From the NCBI GenBank assembly GCA_949152475.1, contig OX424558.1, positions 33,986,651 through 34,050,650 on the forward strand: a stretch of DNA of 64,000 nt, given 5' to 3'. How positions within the stretch are numbered: the first letter of the stretch is position 1; every line of letters begins with the position of its first letter. Below the pieces are notes generated by a model. The model was given only the letters and a program-made list of their open reading frames with translations, was not told where the DNA came from and searched no databases. Both the position numbers and the translations under genes were made by a program. The DNA is from Terebella lapidaria. Its lineage: Eukaryota; Annelida; Polychaeta; Terebellida; Terebellidae. Of the stretch, positions 9,150 to 21,885 are shown piece after piece.

Positions 9150-12100
9150 TGATTTCACCGTCAGCAATAAAATCTGTGGCTATCTGAGGTCATAGGGACT
9201 CGGTAAAAGCTGCTCCTACCGTAGGCGGGAACAAGAGGACATTCATTGTCAGAGCCTCCCGATATATTGCAGCATTGTTGAATGGCAACGACACAAAGAC
9301 GGAGAAAATGTTCAGTTTTTGATTATTTTATTTAACAAGTTTGTTGAATACAAGCATACAATTATTATAAAAGTAATGTTCCTCATAACTATTTATTGTT
9401 GAAATGCCACCAATCATTGGACAAATATAAGATGGTTGCTGGACATAGGATGACTAACAGAAATTTAAATATTGTGTATCTCTGGAATATAAATAATTTC
9501 ATTGTGGAGACTATTTTGTCTCAAGATTGTTAGTATCGACGGGTACCCAATACCGGTAATGTTCATTCACAACGGGATCACCAAAGAATATCAAGTTAAA
9601 TTTATGGTTCGTAAGTCCAACTTGAATTATTAAATGAATGATCTGTATTTTCACATGAAGAGCCTTCATGATAATGGGAGTTTCTTTGTTGAGAATAAAT
9701 GTGAACATTTATCAATGGAACTTTGTTGTGATCTGTGTGAATATCAATACATGTATGTACTAAAATATAGTCATAAGGAACATCAAAACCAAAAGTGTTA
9801 TATACACAACTCAAATATGAAACAATTGGTGACAAAGAAGCTTTACAAATTAATAACAATGACATAAGTATGTTTACACATTGTAATATTGCAACATATT
9901 AATAAGGATCACATACAAAATCATAAAACATATATGTACCTAAATAAATACCTTTTACGAGTAGATATATTGTGGACCCTAATACTGGGACACTCCAAAA
10001 GCCCAAAATTATTATCAAGTGAGAATAGCTGTCGACACATAACAATCTACGGTAATAAGACCACAAGAGAAAGCAAATTTGAACCAACGGTTCTGCAGGT
10101 TAATATATCTGATCCACTGTGCACACAAAAAAAAACATGAGATCTGATCAAGATAAAACTATACATATACATGCCAGAACAGTTTTACAACTTGTGAACA
10201 TATGATGACGAAAAAAAAAACATGTGATAATGATTCAATGTGTTGAATTTTGTGGAAATTTTCTAGCAAAATAATCAAAATGACGTATTCATCGATAATG
10301 CTATATTTCTTGACACGGATATCTCCCTGCCTTCGCATATCCCACACAACTTTTTTGTTCTGCAAAAATTTTCCTATACATGTACACGCAATTTCATTAG
10401 TATATTCAAACCTATTAACCTTAGTACAATATCGTTCTCTCATTGATCAAACAGCAGAGATATCGAATATATATATATCACTTTACCACAAATCATACAA
10501 ATCAAGCAGTCTGGCTTCACATACATCATATCTATCCACCTGGCAATATCCATCAGTACACTGTACTGATATATAAGTACTTAGCACATCAAAATTCCAT
10601 CAAAATTCTCCATTCATCCATGTTTTTCTTCTGCAACAAACATCAAAATTTCACATGTACATGTACATCTAAATCGCACACTCACTGAGAAACAGAGTGC
10701 CAACCGCTACAGTAGACTACAAAATTGGCAACAATTTCGCAGGACAAAATGGCACTCCATTTTTTCAGTGTATGACTGCAGTATAGACTCAGTTTTGCCA
10801 AACATTTGCACAAAGTTTTCCCAAACAATGAATGTTTATTTTCCCAATAGTTTGGTCTGGTTCTGTGAACTGACCACAGGGAAATCTAACCTGCTCGAGA
10901 GCGTTAACTCCAGAGCCTAACCTATAACACTCAGTCAAGTATGAAAACTCCAGCCCAACAAATTTTTTAGAAACTAGAGAATATAGTATAAGATTTTCAC
11001 CAGCAAAATATCACTGCCACCAACATGGAAACATGTACACTGTTGCAGATTACCTAAAACATACAGTTCAAACAATCAATAAAAGTCAACATTCTAACCA
11101 AAAAAACGATCTGAGTTGTTCAACAGAAGTTTTTCTGAACGATTTTATGGTACACACATCCCCCTTCCCATCATTTCTAACTGATCATGACATATACCGA
11201 ATATGCCAGAAATACTGGTAATTCACGCATAGGAGCACAAGCGACCACTGCCACAAATTATGTAGAAAACATCAGAGCAACTATAGGATCTTGTTACAAT
11301 ATGGGCAGATATTGGGGCCACCAATCAGTGCAATACTATCTGGCCCAAAAGAATATTTTCCAACCAATCACAGCCCATGTCTGAGATTGCCCACAAGATC
11401 CTACATGTGGCCCGAAACATCAACGGACATCACGACACAAGCTATACGAGCCCATGTCTGAGATTGCCCACAAGACCCTACATGTGACCCGAAACATCAA
11501 CGGACATCACGACACAAGCTATACGAGGCCAGCTTGTCAATAATAATAATAATACCGTCTTGCACCAATCACAATAAGCATGTAACCATAGGTATTTCTT
11601 TACAAGAATTCATACTTTCACATACAGCTTCATGCTTATGTACAGTTTTTTTTTTTGCAAAACTACACAATTAATACAATAAAAGTGTGACATTTACACT
11701 ACAAATGGGTACAAGCATCACACAAATACAAACTTTCCATTCTGATACAACTCTCATTAATTGCCCATCATATTTCTGCCAAATGTTCCCCTGTTATTTC
11801 AAAAACAAGTGTAAACCTCCCACATCCACTCGGAAAATGCACACTCAAGGAACAAATTATTAGGAAGTACAATATTTACCCATAAACTCGCTGATCTATT
11901 CGGAAGCAAGGGAAGTCAACGCCTGAAAAATAACTTTTTTACCTTTTCAATTTTCCATCCCGAACATACTAACAATCACACATGATTTCTTTCCACTTGA
12001 AACATACAAGATCAGTTTTCGAAATAAATGCTGCTTCAACAGACAAGTTTGACCGGTCTTGTAATATCTACCTCTGCTAACAAACAATACACACACATAT

Positions 12101-12163
12101 CTAAGCACACTCCACCAAAACCATACCCAAGCTCGATCACTTTGAGACTTGTTACTCGTGACA
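9150..12163. other. LTO1-TIGAR intergenic region and probable 3' UTRs
   Basis: AT-rich DNA between two convergent genes. No ORF with a recognisable domain was found. It holds a 77-bp tandem duplication (11373-11526), a short AAT microsatellite near 11537, and scattered TACATGTA words typical of this genome's noncoding DNA. Much of the right part may be 3' UTR of TIGAR. Confidence 0.5.
11373..11526. repeat. 77-bp tandem duplication (two copies)
   Basis: The unit starting GCCCATGTCTGAG and ending AAGCTATACGA is present at 11373-11449 and again at 11450-11526, with only a few substitutions (for example ATCC/ACCC and GGCC/GACC). There is no spacer. This looks like a recent local duplication. Confidence 0.85.
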
Positions 12164-14570
12164 TCAAACCTCGTCTCGCTTCAACGCTTCCATTTCCTGG
12201 CCTAACAAGTGATCCTTGTCGTGAATGTACAAACATGTAATTGACGGACGTTCCACGTTCGGATCCAAAGTACACGTAAATTTCGAAAGTCCAGTATTGG
12301 GAGAAACCTGAAGTGCGTACTTCTTCCCCCCTGGAATTTTACAACCTAACTCGTCAACGAATATCGTAAGCAGCTGCTGAATCCACCCCCCATGACTAAC
12401 GACTAAAACATCAGCAACTACCAACGGTAAGCTATCACCGTCGTCAAAACTACTGTTTCGCCCGGAACTAATACTAGATATCGATGACAATCGGTGTTCG
12501 AAAATCGGCGAAAGAGAGACATTTGGACATCCATGCTGGCCGGACTGGGCTGGTGGTGCCGTGATTGAGCTTTGAATTTCACTGTCAAAGGCCATACAAA
12601 TCATGGGGTCGGTCGGGCTGTCATCAAGCGAGCTACTGCTGCTTTCCTGGCTTGGAGAGATGTCGCTCGTGACCTCTGTCGAATAAATCGGCGTACACGA
12701 GACAGGGCTCCTCTCTGGGATGTGCTCCAAGCTGCTTCCAATCGTCTCACATCCAGAGGTTGAAGACGTTGATCCAGAACTGGAATGGCCACTGTCCTTT
12801 GGCGCAACGGGACTTAGCTTCGTTTCGCATTGTGATGACGACGAAGAAAGCGCTAGACTGCGGTCGATGTGGAGGGAAAGATTTTTCTCATCAGTTTTGT
12901 TGTTTTCTGTTGATGGGAACACATCGGAACTGATGCTGTTTGACTGCCGCCGTCGTTTGTTCACGTTGGATGATATCTCCGATTCAAGCTCCGTCAGTTT
13001 CTGGCAAAGATCTCGGAAAAAGTCTCGAGCTCTTGCCTTTAGCTGGAAATTGTACAATGAAGAAACTATTACCTAATACAGACTGCTATAATTATTATTT
13101 CTCACCAAGACATAAATACTCTTGGAAAACAAATGTTTGCATATATACCTGTTTGACTGTTTCTCCGCCAGGGGGAAATTCCTCATTCTGTCGCGCAGAC
13201 TTTCGATGTTTTCTTGCTGCAGCTTGGAACTCTAATGACGAACATCCTTCGAAGGTTCCAAATTTCTGACAAAAAGACAAAAAGCATAACTTCATTCCAT
13301 ACTTTTCCTATTATTGAACATCAAGATTTATGACGATCATTGAACGGAAGAACAGAATGAATATTAAGCCTTATAATAAACTTATAATATTATAATTTTA
13401 AGACTATTACCCTTTCTCTGATCCTGGCGTCTTTCACCACTGAACAGTTACTGACTGAGTTCTTCTCTAGTATCAGTTCACAGGTCTGAAGAAAAAAAAA
13501 AACATTTTCATTCAGATTTTTCCCCGTATATATCACACATACTAAAATGAACTTCTTTTGATGAACACAATTTCAGTCATTCGAAATGGTGATTGAAAAC
13601 CATCAGATATTGACAGTCAATGTTATGATAAGTTATCAGTGCTTTTTTCTGTAATTGCTAATATTCTAGCATGCCCCGATGCTGACCCGATGTGCTCGCT
13701 GAAGGTCACTGCTGTAGGCGTGCGTGAAGACCTCCTGCTGAAGCCGGATTCCCGTCAGTTGTGCCTGTTGCTCTCCACGTTCTGACAGGGGTGTGTCCTG
13801 GTGGCCTAGCAATCAATAAACACTCCATTATTCAGGTCTAAGTACGTGTACATGTACTTGACATCAGTGAAAAATTAAATGCATAAAATCATCATTTGGG
13901 ATGATATCATCTCAAATTTCATGTACTAGTATCACATATGTGCATTTCATTTTCAAACCTTGGATCACTCGGTCCTTGTTTGCTTGTGTTTCTCCACTGA
14001 AATATCAAGAACATGAGGTGCAACAACATAAGATCGGGATTCTTCAGTTTACATCGTTTTACCATATATTTTCCTGCCATTTTGCCGTTCTCGGGCATTG
14101 CATACTAGATCTCACCGGTGTCTGGCATGACGAGATTCATACGAGAGCGGGCCAAATGGCAGAAAAATAATGATGTATTTGCTGAAGAATCTCAAGTTAA
14201 CATCACTCTGTTAGCATGGTTAGTCTGTACGTTTGATTATACTGGTTTGAACTTATTGAACACCACCTTTTAGTGCAATACCATGCGGTACGCTCGTTTC
14301 AATTTCTGAACCAAGGGTATCATGTGGCCAAACAGGCGGTAAATCTAGACTAAATATTGGCCAACACTGGGGCTAATGTGCAGTGTACACATCTATTTAT
14401 CGATGACAAATTGACTGAGCGATAATAGAGGAACAAATATATTTATACAAAATTACAACATATTTTCACCATACAAAATTTGTCTGAAGCGGTCATATAA
14501 TCACAAGGTGGGTGCTAATTACATATAGTGATACTTACTGGCGGACGAGGGTCAGGGTAAACACGCCCAT
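12164..14570 (-). CDS. TIGAR: TIGAR fructose-2,6-bisphosphatase-like phosphatase with inserted Ser-rich linker
   Basis: Six exons on the minus strand: 14539-14570, 13959-13996, 13687-13805, 13411-13485, 13149-13265, 12164-13042. All junctions are in phase, giving 419 aa. It is a histidine phosphatase: L-V-R-H-G-E-T at residues 8-14 with catalytic His11, whose codon is split between exons 1 and 2. The acid is Glu123 of PPGGE, and the second His is about residue 344 in VVSHGGW. YSSDLQRA and IREKFGTFEG-type segments match TIGAR. Human TIGAR (270 aa) lowers fructose-2,6-bisphosphate and supports NADPH supply. Here the last exon carries roughly 200 residues of Ser-rich low-complexity sequence (about 137-335) between the core halves; human has a much shorter linker. 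Confidence 0.9.
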
Positions 14571-15089
14571 CGCAAGGACCACATGAACTTTTTTCCCCGG
14601 CTGACCTCACAAACTGCAGCTCCACCACGCGGTCATGTTCGCAGTCACGTACGATAGGTGGCAGCACCTTGATATTTTGAGTATTTGCGGACCGTGATTT
14701 GAGATTTTTGCTCGAATTTGGTCAAGACTCACGCACCAGGAATCATGTAAATTGTTTTGCGTATCAGTAACAACAGATATTTACAACGATCAGTATCAAC
14801 TTTCACTCTCAGACCCTGATCACATGTATAGTTGTCATTCTTTCGTCCAGAGAAAGTGAACTAGTGGGAACCATTTTAAAACAAAGTTATTCTTATTGGT
14901 GGTGATGGTGAAGCTGAAATCATGGGAATATTGTGGCGATTTTGCCCAAAGATTGCAATAGGAGTTTCAGCCGCTACCTATACCGTTCGAAGTTCGTGCG
15001 TCTCCTTGGAGACGCATTGTTCTTCTCTCACTCCACTATACTGTATTAATGGCCATAACGTTACACCCATCGCTCTCGTGTGCAGCCTG
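14571..15089. other. TIGAR upstream region
   Basis: Presumed 5' UTR and promoter side of TIGAR (minus strand). No clear TATA box or known motif was recognised. The next gene, EFCAB6, starts about 9.8 kb away in the opposite direction, so the block between them is gene-free and full of repeats. Confidence 0.4.
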
Positions 15090-16400
15090 TCTTGTTTTCT
15101 TTGAGTTGTCTCAGAGCTGTCAAGACGAGAGGACGACGGTGGGCACAGCCATGTGCTCCTCGTCCCCTTTGTCTGGCTAGAGGGTCCGCGAGGACCCCAG
15201 GGACAATTCCAATCATGGGCGTAAATCCTGGGGGGGGATGGAGGGGATGCATCCCCCCCTACAAAAAGAGTGGAAGGGATGAAGTATGTATTATCCCCCC
15301 CCCCCCCTTCAATCGGTACAAAAAAAATTGTGCCCCTAATTAAAAAAAATCGTAGTAGAGCTTCATTCATCTCCAACAGATATAGCTTGTAGAAAATTGG
15401 TCATTGCTATGTACATGTAGTATCACTGCAAAATAAATAATGTACAATCCCCGAAAACTTCTTCCTGTGCACATGGACATAAATCACAGCGCCCAAAAAG
15501 AAGACTTCCCCCACACATTGAATCCAGAACACATAAGACCTACGGGCTACAGAAATCTATACAGTATACTATAGCTTTTCTGCTTTGCGCCGATTGAAGA
15601 CGTGGCTTCGCTCATCCATGACGCAGAAGCGACTCAACTCCGTATGCGTTTCCCATGTCCACAAAGATGAGTTAGACAATGTGCATATCAAGGAACTGGC
15701 AGAAAACTTTGCATCTCGTTCAGCACAAAGAAAATCAATATTCGGTGAATTCTGAGTTGACTACATGTACTTGAACATACATGGGAATAAAATAGTTTTA
15801 GTGAAGATTTGCAATTTTTGTTACTGGTAAATTGGTTGACCTTTACCAGCAAGTTTGTAGCCTGTCATGTCTTTGAGGTCATATAAGTTGGTGATTTCTA
15901 TGCTCATATAACAATAATAATACATGAACAGGTGAACTTTGCTGATGATATTGTGTATCACAAAGTAACACAAACAAATTTGAAAAAATTGTGGGGGAAA
16001 ATTCCCCTGAATATAATGAAAATCAATGCCATATATGCTCTTAGAATGCTTCTAGAAGAGCTAAAAATGAAAAAAAATCCGGGGGGCTTACGGCGCCCCC
16101 CGACCCCCAGAACGTTTGTGGCTCGCTTCGCTCGCCCATACCCCCCTACTAAATATATAAATCTACGCCACTGATTCCAATCGGGGCCCAGGATGAAGGC
16201 TGCTTTGGTCCGGGGCTCACACCCCCATGAATTGGTAGTCTCTCGCTCTGGGACGGTGTATACTTGCTCTGGTAGACTGTCGGGCTATCCGAGGTCCTAT
16301 CCCCATGGTGGACCGTCAGCGAGGCTGGCCAGCAACACCCTATGGCACGGGTTCCCGAAGCTGTCCTCATGGCTTTCGGGCTCGTCACACCAGGCTACAT
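15090..16400. repeat. Dispersed repeat, first copy (split by a hAT element)
   Basis: The outer parts (15090-15213 and 16174-16400) match, in inverted orientation, the block at 20850-21310. Shared words include GAGTTGTCTCAG, GAGAGGACGACGG, CAGCCATG, GGCCCAGGA and GAGGC(T/C)GGCCAGCAAC. The first copy is interrupted by the hAT-like insertion at 15214-16173. No coding domain is evident. Confidence 0.65.
15214..16173. mobile_element. hAT-like non-autonomous DNA transposon, 960 bp
   Basis: It is flanked by a perfect 8-bp target duplication, ATTCCAAT (15206-15213 and 16174-16181). The ends are imperfect inverted repeats, CATGGGCGTAAAT on the left and the complement of CAGTGGCGTAGAT on the right. 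An 8-bp duplication with CA(G/T)NGGCGTA termini fits the hAT superfamily. Long C and G runs lie near both ends. No transposase ORF was seen. Confidence 0.8.
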
Positions 16401-16741
16401 TACTATGATGATGTATTTGTCGAGGCCGGATTTGTTCAGCAGACTAGAGCCTGGTCGTAGGTAAGTAATTACAATGCCCGACGTGACCGTGCTCAGATGC
16501 GGGGCGCTTGCGCCCTAGGTAGTGAGCATCAAATGTTACAATATACATGTATACCTTGATCTGCTCGAAGTCGTCAGCAAAATGCAGTAAACACAGGTCT
16601 TCTTTTGTGTGGTATCACACCACACAAAGTAAGACTCTCTTGGAAATATGTCATGGGTTTTCTTGAGGAATCACCTCAAGGTACGGCATGAATGTCAATG
16701 TAAGGTTTGGCAACCCAATGATAAAGAGGTATACCCCATTA

Positions 16742-18576
16742 GGGGCCGGTCATTATTAACTGGGTGGGGGGGGGGGGGCTGGGTGGTTTTCCCGAGAAAT
16801 GAGTTTTCGAAGTTTGACCGCCCCCCCCCCCCCCACCCACCGATATCGAAAACCTATCTAAAACCCTTCGCACCCCCCCCCCCCCCCCCTCCGCCAAGAT
16901 CCAAAATAAAGTATGACCCCCCAAACCCCCCCCCCCCCAATCCCCATGTATGAATATAAGGCTATGCTTCACCAGTATCATAATATATTTGATACTTGAA
17001 TGCTTTTTACGCTATATTTACATTTCTATTGAAACAATTGTGACTTTTGTCACAAATTTATGATACTATAAGGCCAGTGAATATTATGATTTGTGCTCTT
17101 CGTGTACTTAGTATCCACCGTTCCTTCGCTTCAAGTGTGAATGCCATTACAACAATTGTTACTTGCACTCAATTATGACAGGTGTTTGAGAGCAAAACCA
17201 CACCCCTCCCCCCCACCCCCACCACCACCCCCCACCCCCAACATCTATATCCAAGATCACTTTCCTCCGAATACTAGCATTTTCTTTTTCACTACACAGC
17301 CCATCGTTTCGGAACCCACTTGAGACCTAGGTCGAAGATCATTCAGTTGATTTCTTGACTCCGAAATTTTTGATGGAATGGAAAAAATGTATGAAAACCC
17401 TCACTGACTAACTGGACACCCTAGCGAACTCTCAAAAAATGCAGGGCTCTTCCACATATCATTGATGAGCAGGGAAGAATTGGTGAATCAGGCCATTCAG
17501 AACTTTTTTTTTTAGTCTTGAATCGGGTATGTGTTGGCTCTATGATCTATGATGGGCTCCTTATGTTCTACCACCATCCAAATCATGTGAGTCAGATTCA
17601 CTACCCGGGTCATCCAGGGCGATCCAGGACTATTTTGCCATTCTGTGTGGAAAGGTCCATGTCTTTTACATGGTGGTTTGTGACAGTCCTGAGGTCTTCG
17701 GGGAATACCCTCAGTGGGGTCATGTGCTGACAAAATTTTGAGTGGAGAATCGGTCTGTGATTCTGACATGCTAGTTCGGGTTCATCGGAAGGGATGATAT
17801 GTTGCTCAGGGTGGTATGGACTAATTGATCTGTGGTTTGTTTGTGACAGGACCCCGCTGATCTGGGTCGTCCTTGCTGGCACCGTGTTCAGCTGTAGTGC
17901 TGCTCCGTTAGGTCCAAGGTTGATTCTTGGTGACAATGTTTCAATCTGAGTGAGGAGCGTTGATCAATGCACATCAGGGCTCAGAATTGCCACTTGTGGG
18001 TAGCCATAGGCTCATATCATTTTACGATTTGCTCCCAGGCAATAGAGCTCACGAGCCAATTGGCTGATGAAAATCTGTAAATTAATATTGAAAAATGCTT
18101 CTAGGAGCCAATTGGCTCTAAAAATTGTTGAATAGGAGCAAAACAGGAGCCTTTAGCTCCTGGATAAAATTATAAATTTTGAGCCCTGATGCACACGGAT
18201 TGCGGCATCTCTTGATGTTGGTGTTCCCGGATGGTCCTCTGCAAGATCCGGTTTCAGTGAGATTATGGTTTTACTGAAAATGTTATCAAATTCCATCGCA
18301 TACTTCAATCAGTCCATGTACTGATATTGAGTGGATTGTTTCCACCTAATTATTTAACTATTTTACCATTCAGATTTTCTCAAAATAACTCAATTTCAAA
18401 CTCCGACCCCCAGTCCCATCGAAAATTGAAGTATGACCCCCCCCCCCTCCACCCCCCCCCCCCCACTCCCACCCCCACCCCAATAATGTTTAAAACGAAA
18501 GTGTGACCAACCCCCTCCCACACCCCCCACAGTTTTATCCCCCACCTCCCCCACCTGATAAATAATGACCGGCCCC
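16742..18576. mobile_element. 1.8-kb DNA transposon with poly-G/poly-C subterminal blocks
   Basis: The ends are inverted: GGGGCCGGTCATTATT on the left (16742 onward) and its complement AATAATGACCGGCCCC ending at 18576. Each is flanked by TTA. Subterminal blocks (16763-16940 and 18420-18560) are runs of 8-14 C or G separated by short A/T-rich spacers with a recurring (A)GTATGACC word. There is no transposase. A 214-bp hAT-like element (17975-18188) is nested inside. The superfamily is uncertain; a TTA or TA duplication would fit several. Confidence 0.65.
17975..18188. mobile_element. hAT-like MITE, 214 bp, nested
   Basis: The terminal inverted repeats are CAGGGCTCA at the left and TGAGCCCTG at the right. 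It is flanked by an 8-bp duplication with one mismatch (ATGCACAT at 17967-17974, ATGCACAC at 18189-18196). Inside, GAGCCAATTGGCT occurs twice. It inserted into the larger element at 16742-18576. Confidence 0.75.
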
Positions 18577-19489
18577 TTACTGGAGTGTCGCAGATCGTCT
18601 TATCAGTATACCCGCACCTTAGGACATTCCCAAAACCTATGCACTATTGAATATATAATATTTTCACAAAAGTCACATGAATTTGAATCAACCATATTGA
18701 AACTGAAACGTTTGTAATTGAAGTATAATATTTGATGCAATAGTTGATACTGACAGCTTTGACGTGTATTATTCATTGTGACATATTTGAAGACCCGTAG
18801 AGGGGTATTTAAGCCCAGCCAATTACATCTATTTTCAATATGTCCTCATCTCCCTTCTGCGATAACATGGATAAGCAGGCACTTTACCCACTGACTCTGA
18901 TCATATTTCCTTCTACCAGTACAGATTAATATCTACTGCACAAAATGCACCCAAGAATTATATTTTCCCAAACTATGTAAAGTTCGGATATTAGGATTTA
19001 GGATTTTAAATTTTGATTACACCTCCAGGCAGCACTAGTTTTTGATTTCATGAAAGCCGATAGACCATGCTATATACTGTATAAATATAAGTGGCAGGCA
19101 CTGCCTCCCTGGGATGATTTCTCGCTGGTCGGACACATGTTGCTGGCCGGCAGCATGAGTTGTGTATGATTTTGTACATACAGAGTCAGAAGCCTGCGGA
19201 AGCCTGTCTACACAGAAGTCAGGTCACACAGTGCACACGCATTTATTCGCCACCATTACTTATAATGGTAAAATAAAATCTATCAGATCTTACATGGTCG
19301 TCCAAAAACAGAGGCCATCACTGACTCACAACTCAAGTACGTCCTGCTTACCATCCTGTCTTGTGTATAAACACCTCAAAGGGATCGTTAGGACTCAGGT
19401 TGACCCGGGCAGCTCAGCCAATACATGTAGCAGGAGGCTGTGCCAGGAGAAAATCTGTAATGATTCTGGTGTCAGTTTATTCACTATAG

Positions 19490-19760
19490 ACGGCTCCTGG
19501 ACTGAAGTCGGCTCCACGGTGTTGGCTAGAGTCGATCCTCGGTCTTGGTTGTGGTTGACTCCTTGGTTTTTGGTTGAGCTCGGCTCCTCGGTTTTGGTTG
19601 AGGTCGGCACCTCCGCTCCTCCGCTTCGGCTGAAGTTGGTTCCTCAGTCTCGGTTGGGGTCGGCTCCTCCACTTCAATTGAATTCAGTCCCTTGGTCTCG
19701 AAGCTCTTTGGCTTCAGCAGAGTTTGGCTCCTCGGCTGGGGATGGCTCCTCAGTTATCAG
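19490..19760. repeat. Degenerate minisatellite (GGTTGAGGTCGGCTCCTC-type units)
   Basis: Imperfect units of roughly 25-35 bp containing GTCGGCTCCTCGG and TTTTGGTTGAG repeat across the block. Both strands carry open frames of biased composition (Thr/Ser/Glu-rich on the minus strand), but these follow from the repeat and do not look like a gene. Confidence 0.6.
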
Positions 19761-20805
19761 CCGTCTCAGTTGGTAGCGTGGTCAGGTCTCCAATCTTCGC
19801 TCATCTGCCAGCAGTAGGGGTCTCCGATCAGCGGTTGATGTGGTCGACCTCGGCTTGTCTTCCTTTTGGTGGTTGTGGTTGATAGCCTGGTTTCTTTAGC
19901 TATCTCAGACGGTCTTAGCTTTGTTTCACCGACTATGTCCCATTCTTTTCTTTAAAATTACTCTACGTTCTGTTTCGGTTCTCTTCCATTTGATTGGACT
20001 GACTCAAGAAACAATTCTCGCCTGAACTTTGAAGTTTATTGGCATATTTACAGTCAGTTGAAATGTTGTGAATACATCAGAGATGACCACGCATGACGAT
20101 CCAGCTCCTCATTAAACTTACGTGACGTTTGGACTCGGCTTAGGTACCAGTGATATGAACCCTCTTGCGTCCAAGGCTCGAAAGGTAGTTATTTAATGTC
20201 AGGAATCGGGAGTGGGTCACGTGACCTTACCAACCAATCAAAACTGTGATTTTCACAACAACAAAAAACTTTACGATGGGAAACCAATCAGTAGCTACTA
20301 AGTCACAATATGCATTGTTGTAAATAGATCATTACTCTTACACAGCTTGCACACAGACTGCACATTGAATGCGTAAATGTTTTTTTTTAACACAGATCAT
20401 GAGGTATCCAGACCAGACATCATGACCGGACAGAGCATACACAACGTGAGATCCATGATGATAATATATGGACTGACTGACTCCACCATGGGTTCAGAAA
20501 ACGTTGATCCTGTGAAACTGTTATTAACAACTAGTGACCCAAATCACTGCTTGGATTCAAGCCCATCAACTGAATGACGTGACTTGTTTTGGAATGAACA
20601 TAACGGGGGGGATTTAGTTGACTGAACCAAAGGCAAATTCCAATGTGAAGGAGAGAGGGGAAAATCAAAGTAAGCCTGTACATGTGTAACGTTTGACGCC
20701 CACAGCGCACAGAGCGCACGCAGCGGGCGTCGTAATTACTAGAACTACTACCAGGTAACAGTCCGTCCGGGCGAGTCCGGCCATCATACATCACATCATA
20801 ACACA

Positions 20806-20833
20806 TCAACAACAACAACATCATCATCATCAT
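20806..20833. repeat. Microsatellite (CAA/CAT)n
   Basis: A run of AACAACAACA followed by TCATCATCATCAT. Simple repeat only. Confidence 0.85.
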
Positions 20834-20849
20834 ACAACATATACATTAG

Positions 20850-21310
20850 TTATGGTAATGTAGCCGTATGCGGAGGCTGAGATGCCATGGGAGCAGCACC
20901 ACAGAACTCACGCACATGGGCATGTTGCTGGCCGGCCTCGCCAACAGCACTGCCGCAGGGATAAAACGATGGACAGCCCGAGCCTGTGTCGCACCATCCC
21001 AGGGCGAGAGACCGGTGATCACAGGGAAGAGCCCCAATTCATCACGTTCCCCTCCTGGGCCCCCTATGGGAATCGTCCCCAGGGCGCTCGCTGGCCTTAG
21101 CCGGTGAGTAGGGACGTAGAGCTCATGGCTGAGCCCTCCGTCGTCCTCTCGCCTTGCCAGCACTGAGACAACTCCACTGAACAAGACGGCTTCAGAGTAT
21201 TTATACCCCCTAAAGCACGAGACACGAGGGATGACGTAAGACCATTGTTACAGTACAATGGAGCGAGAGGATTTGAGGGCGTTGCTATGCATCGCATGTG
21301 CTTGGAACGT
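20850..21310 (-). repeat. Dispersed repeat, second copy (inverted relative to 15090-16400)
   Basis: The minus strand of this block aligns with 15090-15213 plus 16174-16400. In this copy a TATAAATA sequence lies on the minus strand near 21199-21206, followed by GTCTTGTTCAGTGGAGTTGTC. That could mark a promoter inside the repeat, as in a solo LTR or another retroelement end. Termini and target duplication were not resolved. Confidence 0.55.
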
Positions 21311-21885
21311 GAAGCGACCAAACAAGAGTAGTGTTTACATAATATACATTATGTGGCATTGTGAGGCCCAAGTTACTATACATATGTATATCTGATCTGA
21401 CCATTAGGCCTCAGAAACTATAGAGGCTGTGGCTCGACCCGATGTGGCTACATGAATCGGTACGGTGTACAACCATACAAATATACGCATATTTCTATGG
21501 TACAACCGAATATAACCACATATTCTGGCCCAGAACCCATTCGACACTCACATTCGCGTCTGTCCCTGTGCTGTTTTGGAAGAAGAAAGAAACTACAAAC
21601 TCGCAGTCAGCAAATACCCAAGACTGTCAACTCGCCTGGCGACACGCGCGGCCCTAGCAACGCTAGGAAATCATGGCGGGCAAAATGTCCGACACTGACA
21701 GCTTGAAGTGCTCAGCGTAAACAAATAAATCGCCTTACCGTCTATCTTCAAGGATCTGGTTAAGTGGTTCGGTAAGCAAAGAATGAAAGTGATCGTACAG
21801 AAAACGACAAGTCAAATGATAACATTTCAGTAAGCAGCTCAGCCCAGGTCAGTCTCAAACACAGACTGTGACACAGAGAGACTCC

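Noticed and set aside
9634..9867. Possible C2H2 zinc finger (CDLCEYQ... spacing to HKEH)
   Set aside because: A single imperfect match in an AT-rich 77-codon frame with no neighbouring fingers or gene context; most likely chance.
15061..15376. Overlapping ORFs on both strands near 15 kb
   Set aside because: They fall in a dispersed repeat and in the end of a hAT-like element with G/C runs; no conserved protein is seen.
19162..19776. 204-codon ORF on the plus strand
   Set aside because: Its second half is a degenerate minisatellite, and the frame is open because of the repeat composition. No domain is visible.
20846..21184. 112-codon minus-strand ORF
   Set aside because: It lies within the dispersed repeat, its frame is broken in the other copy, and no domain is recognised.
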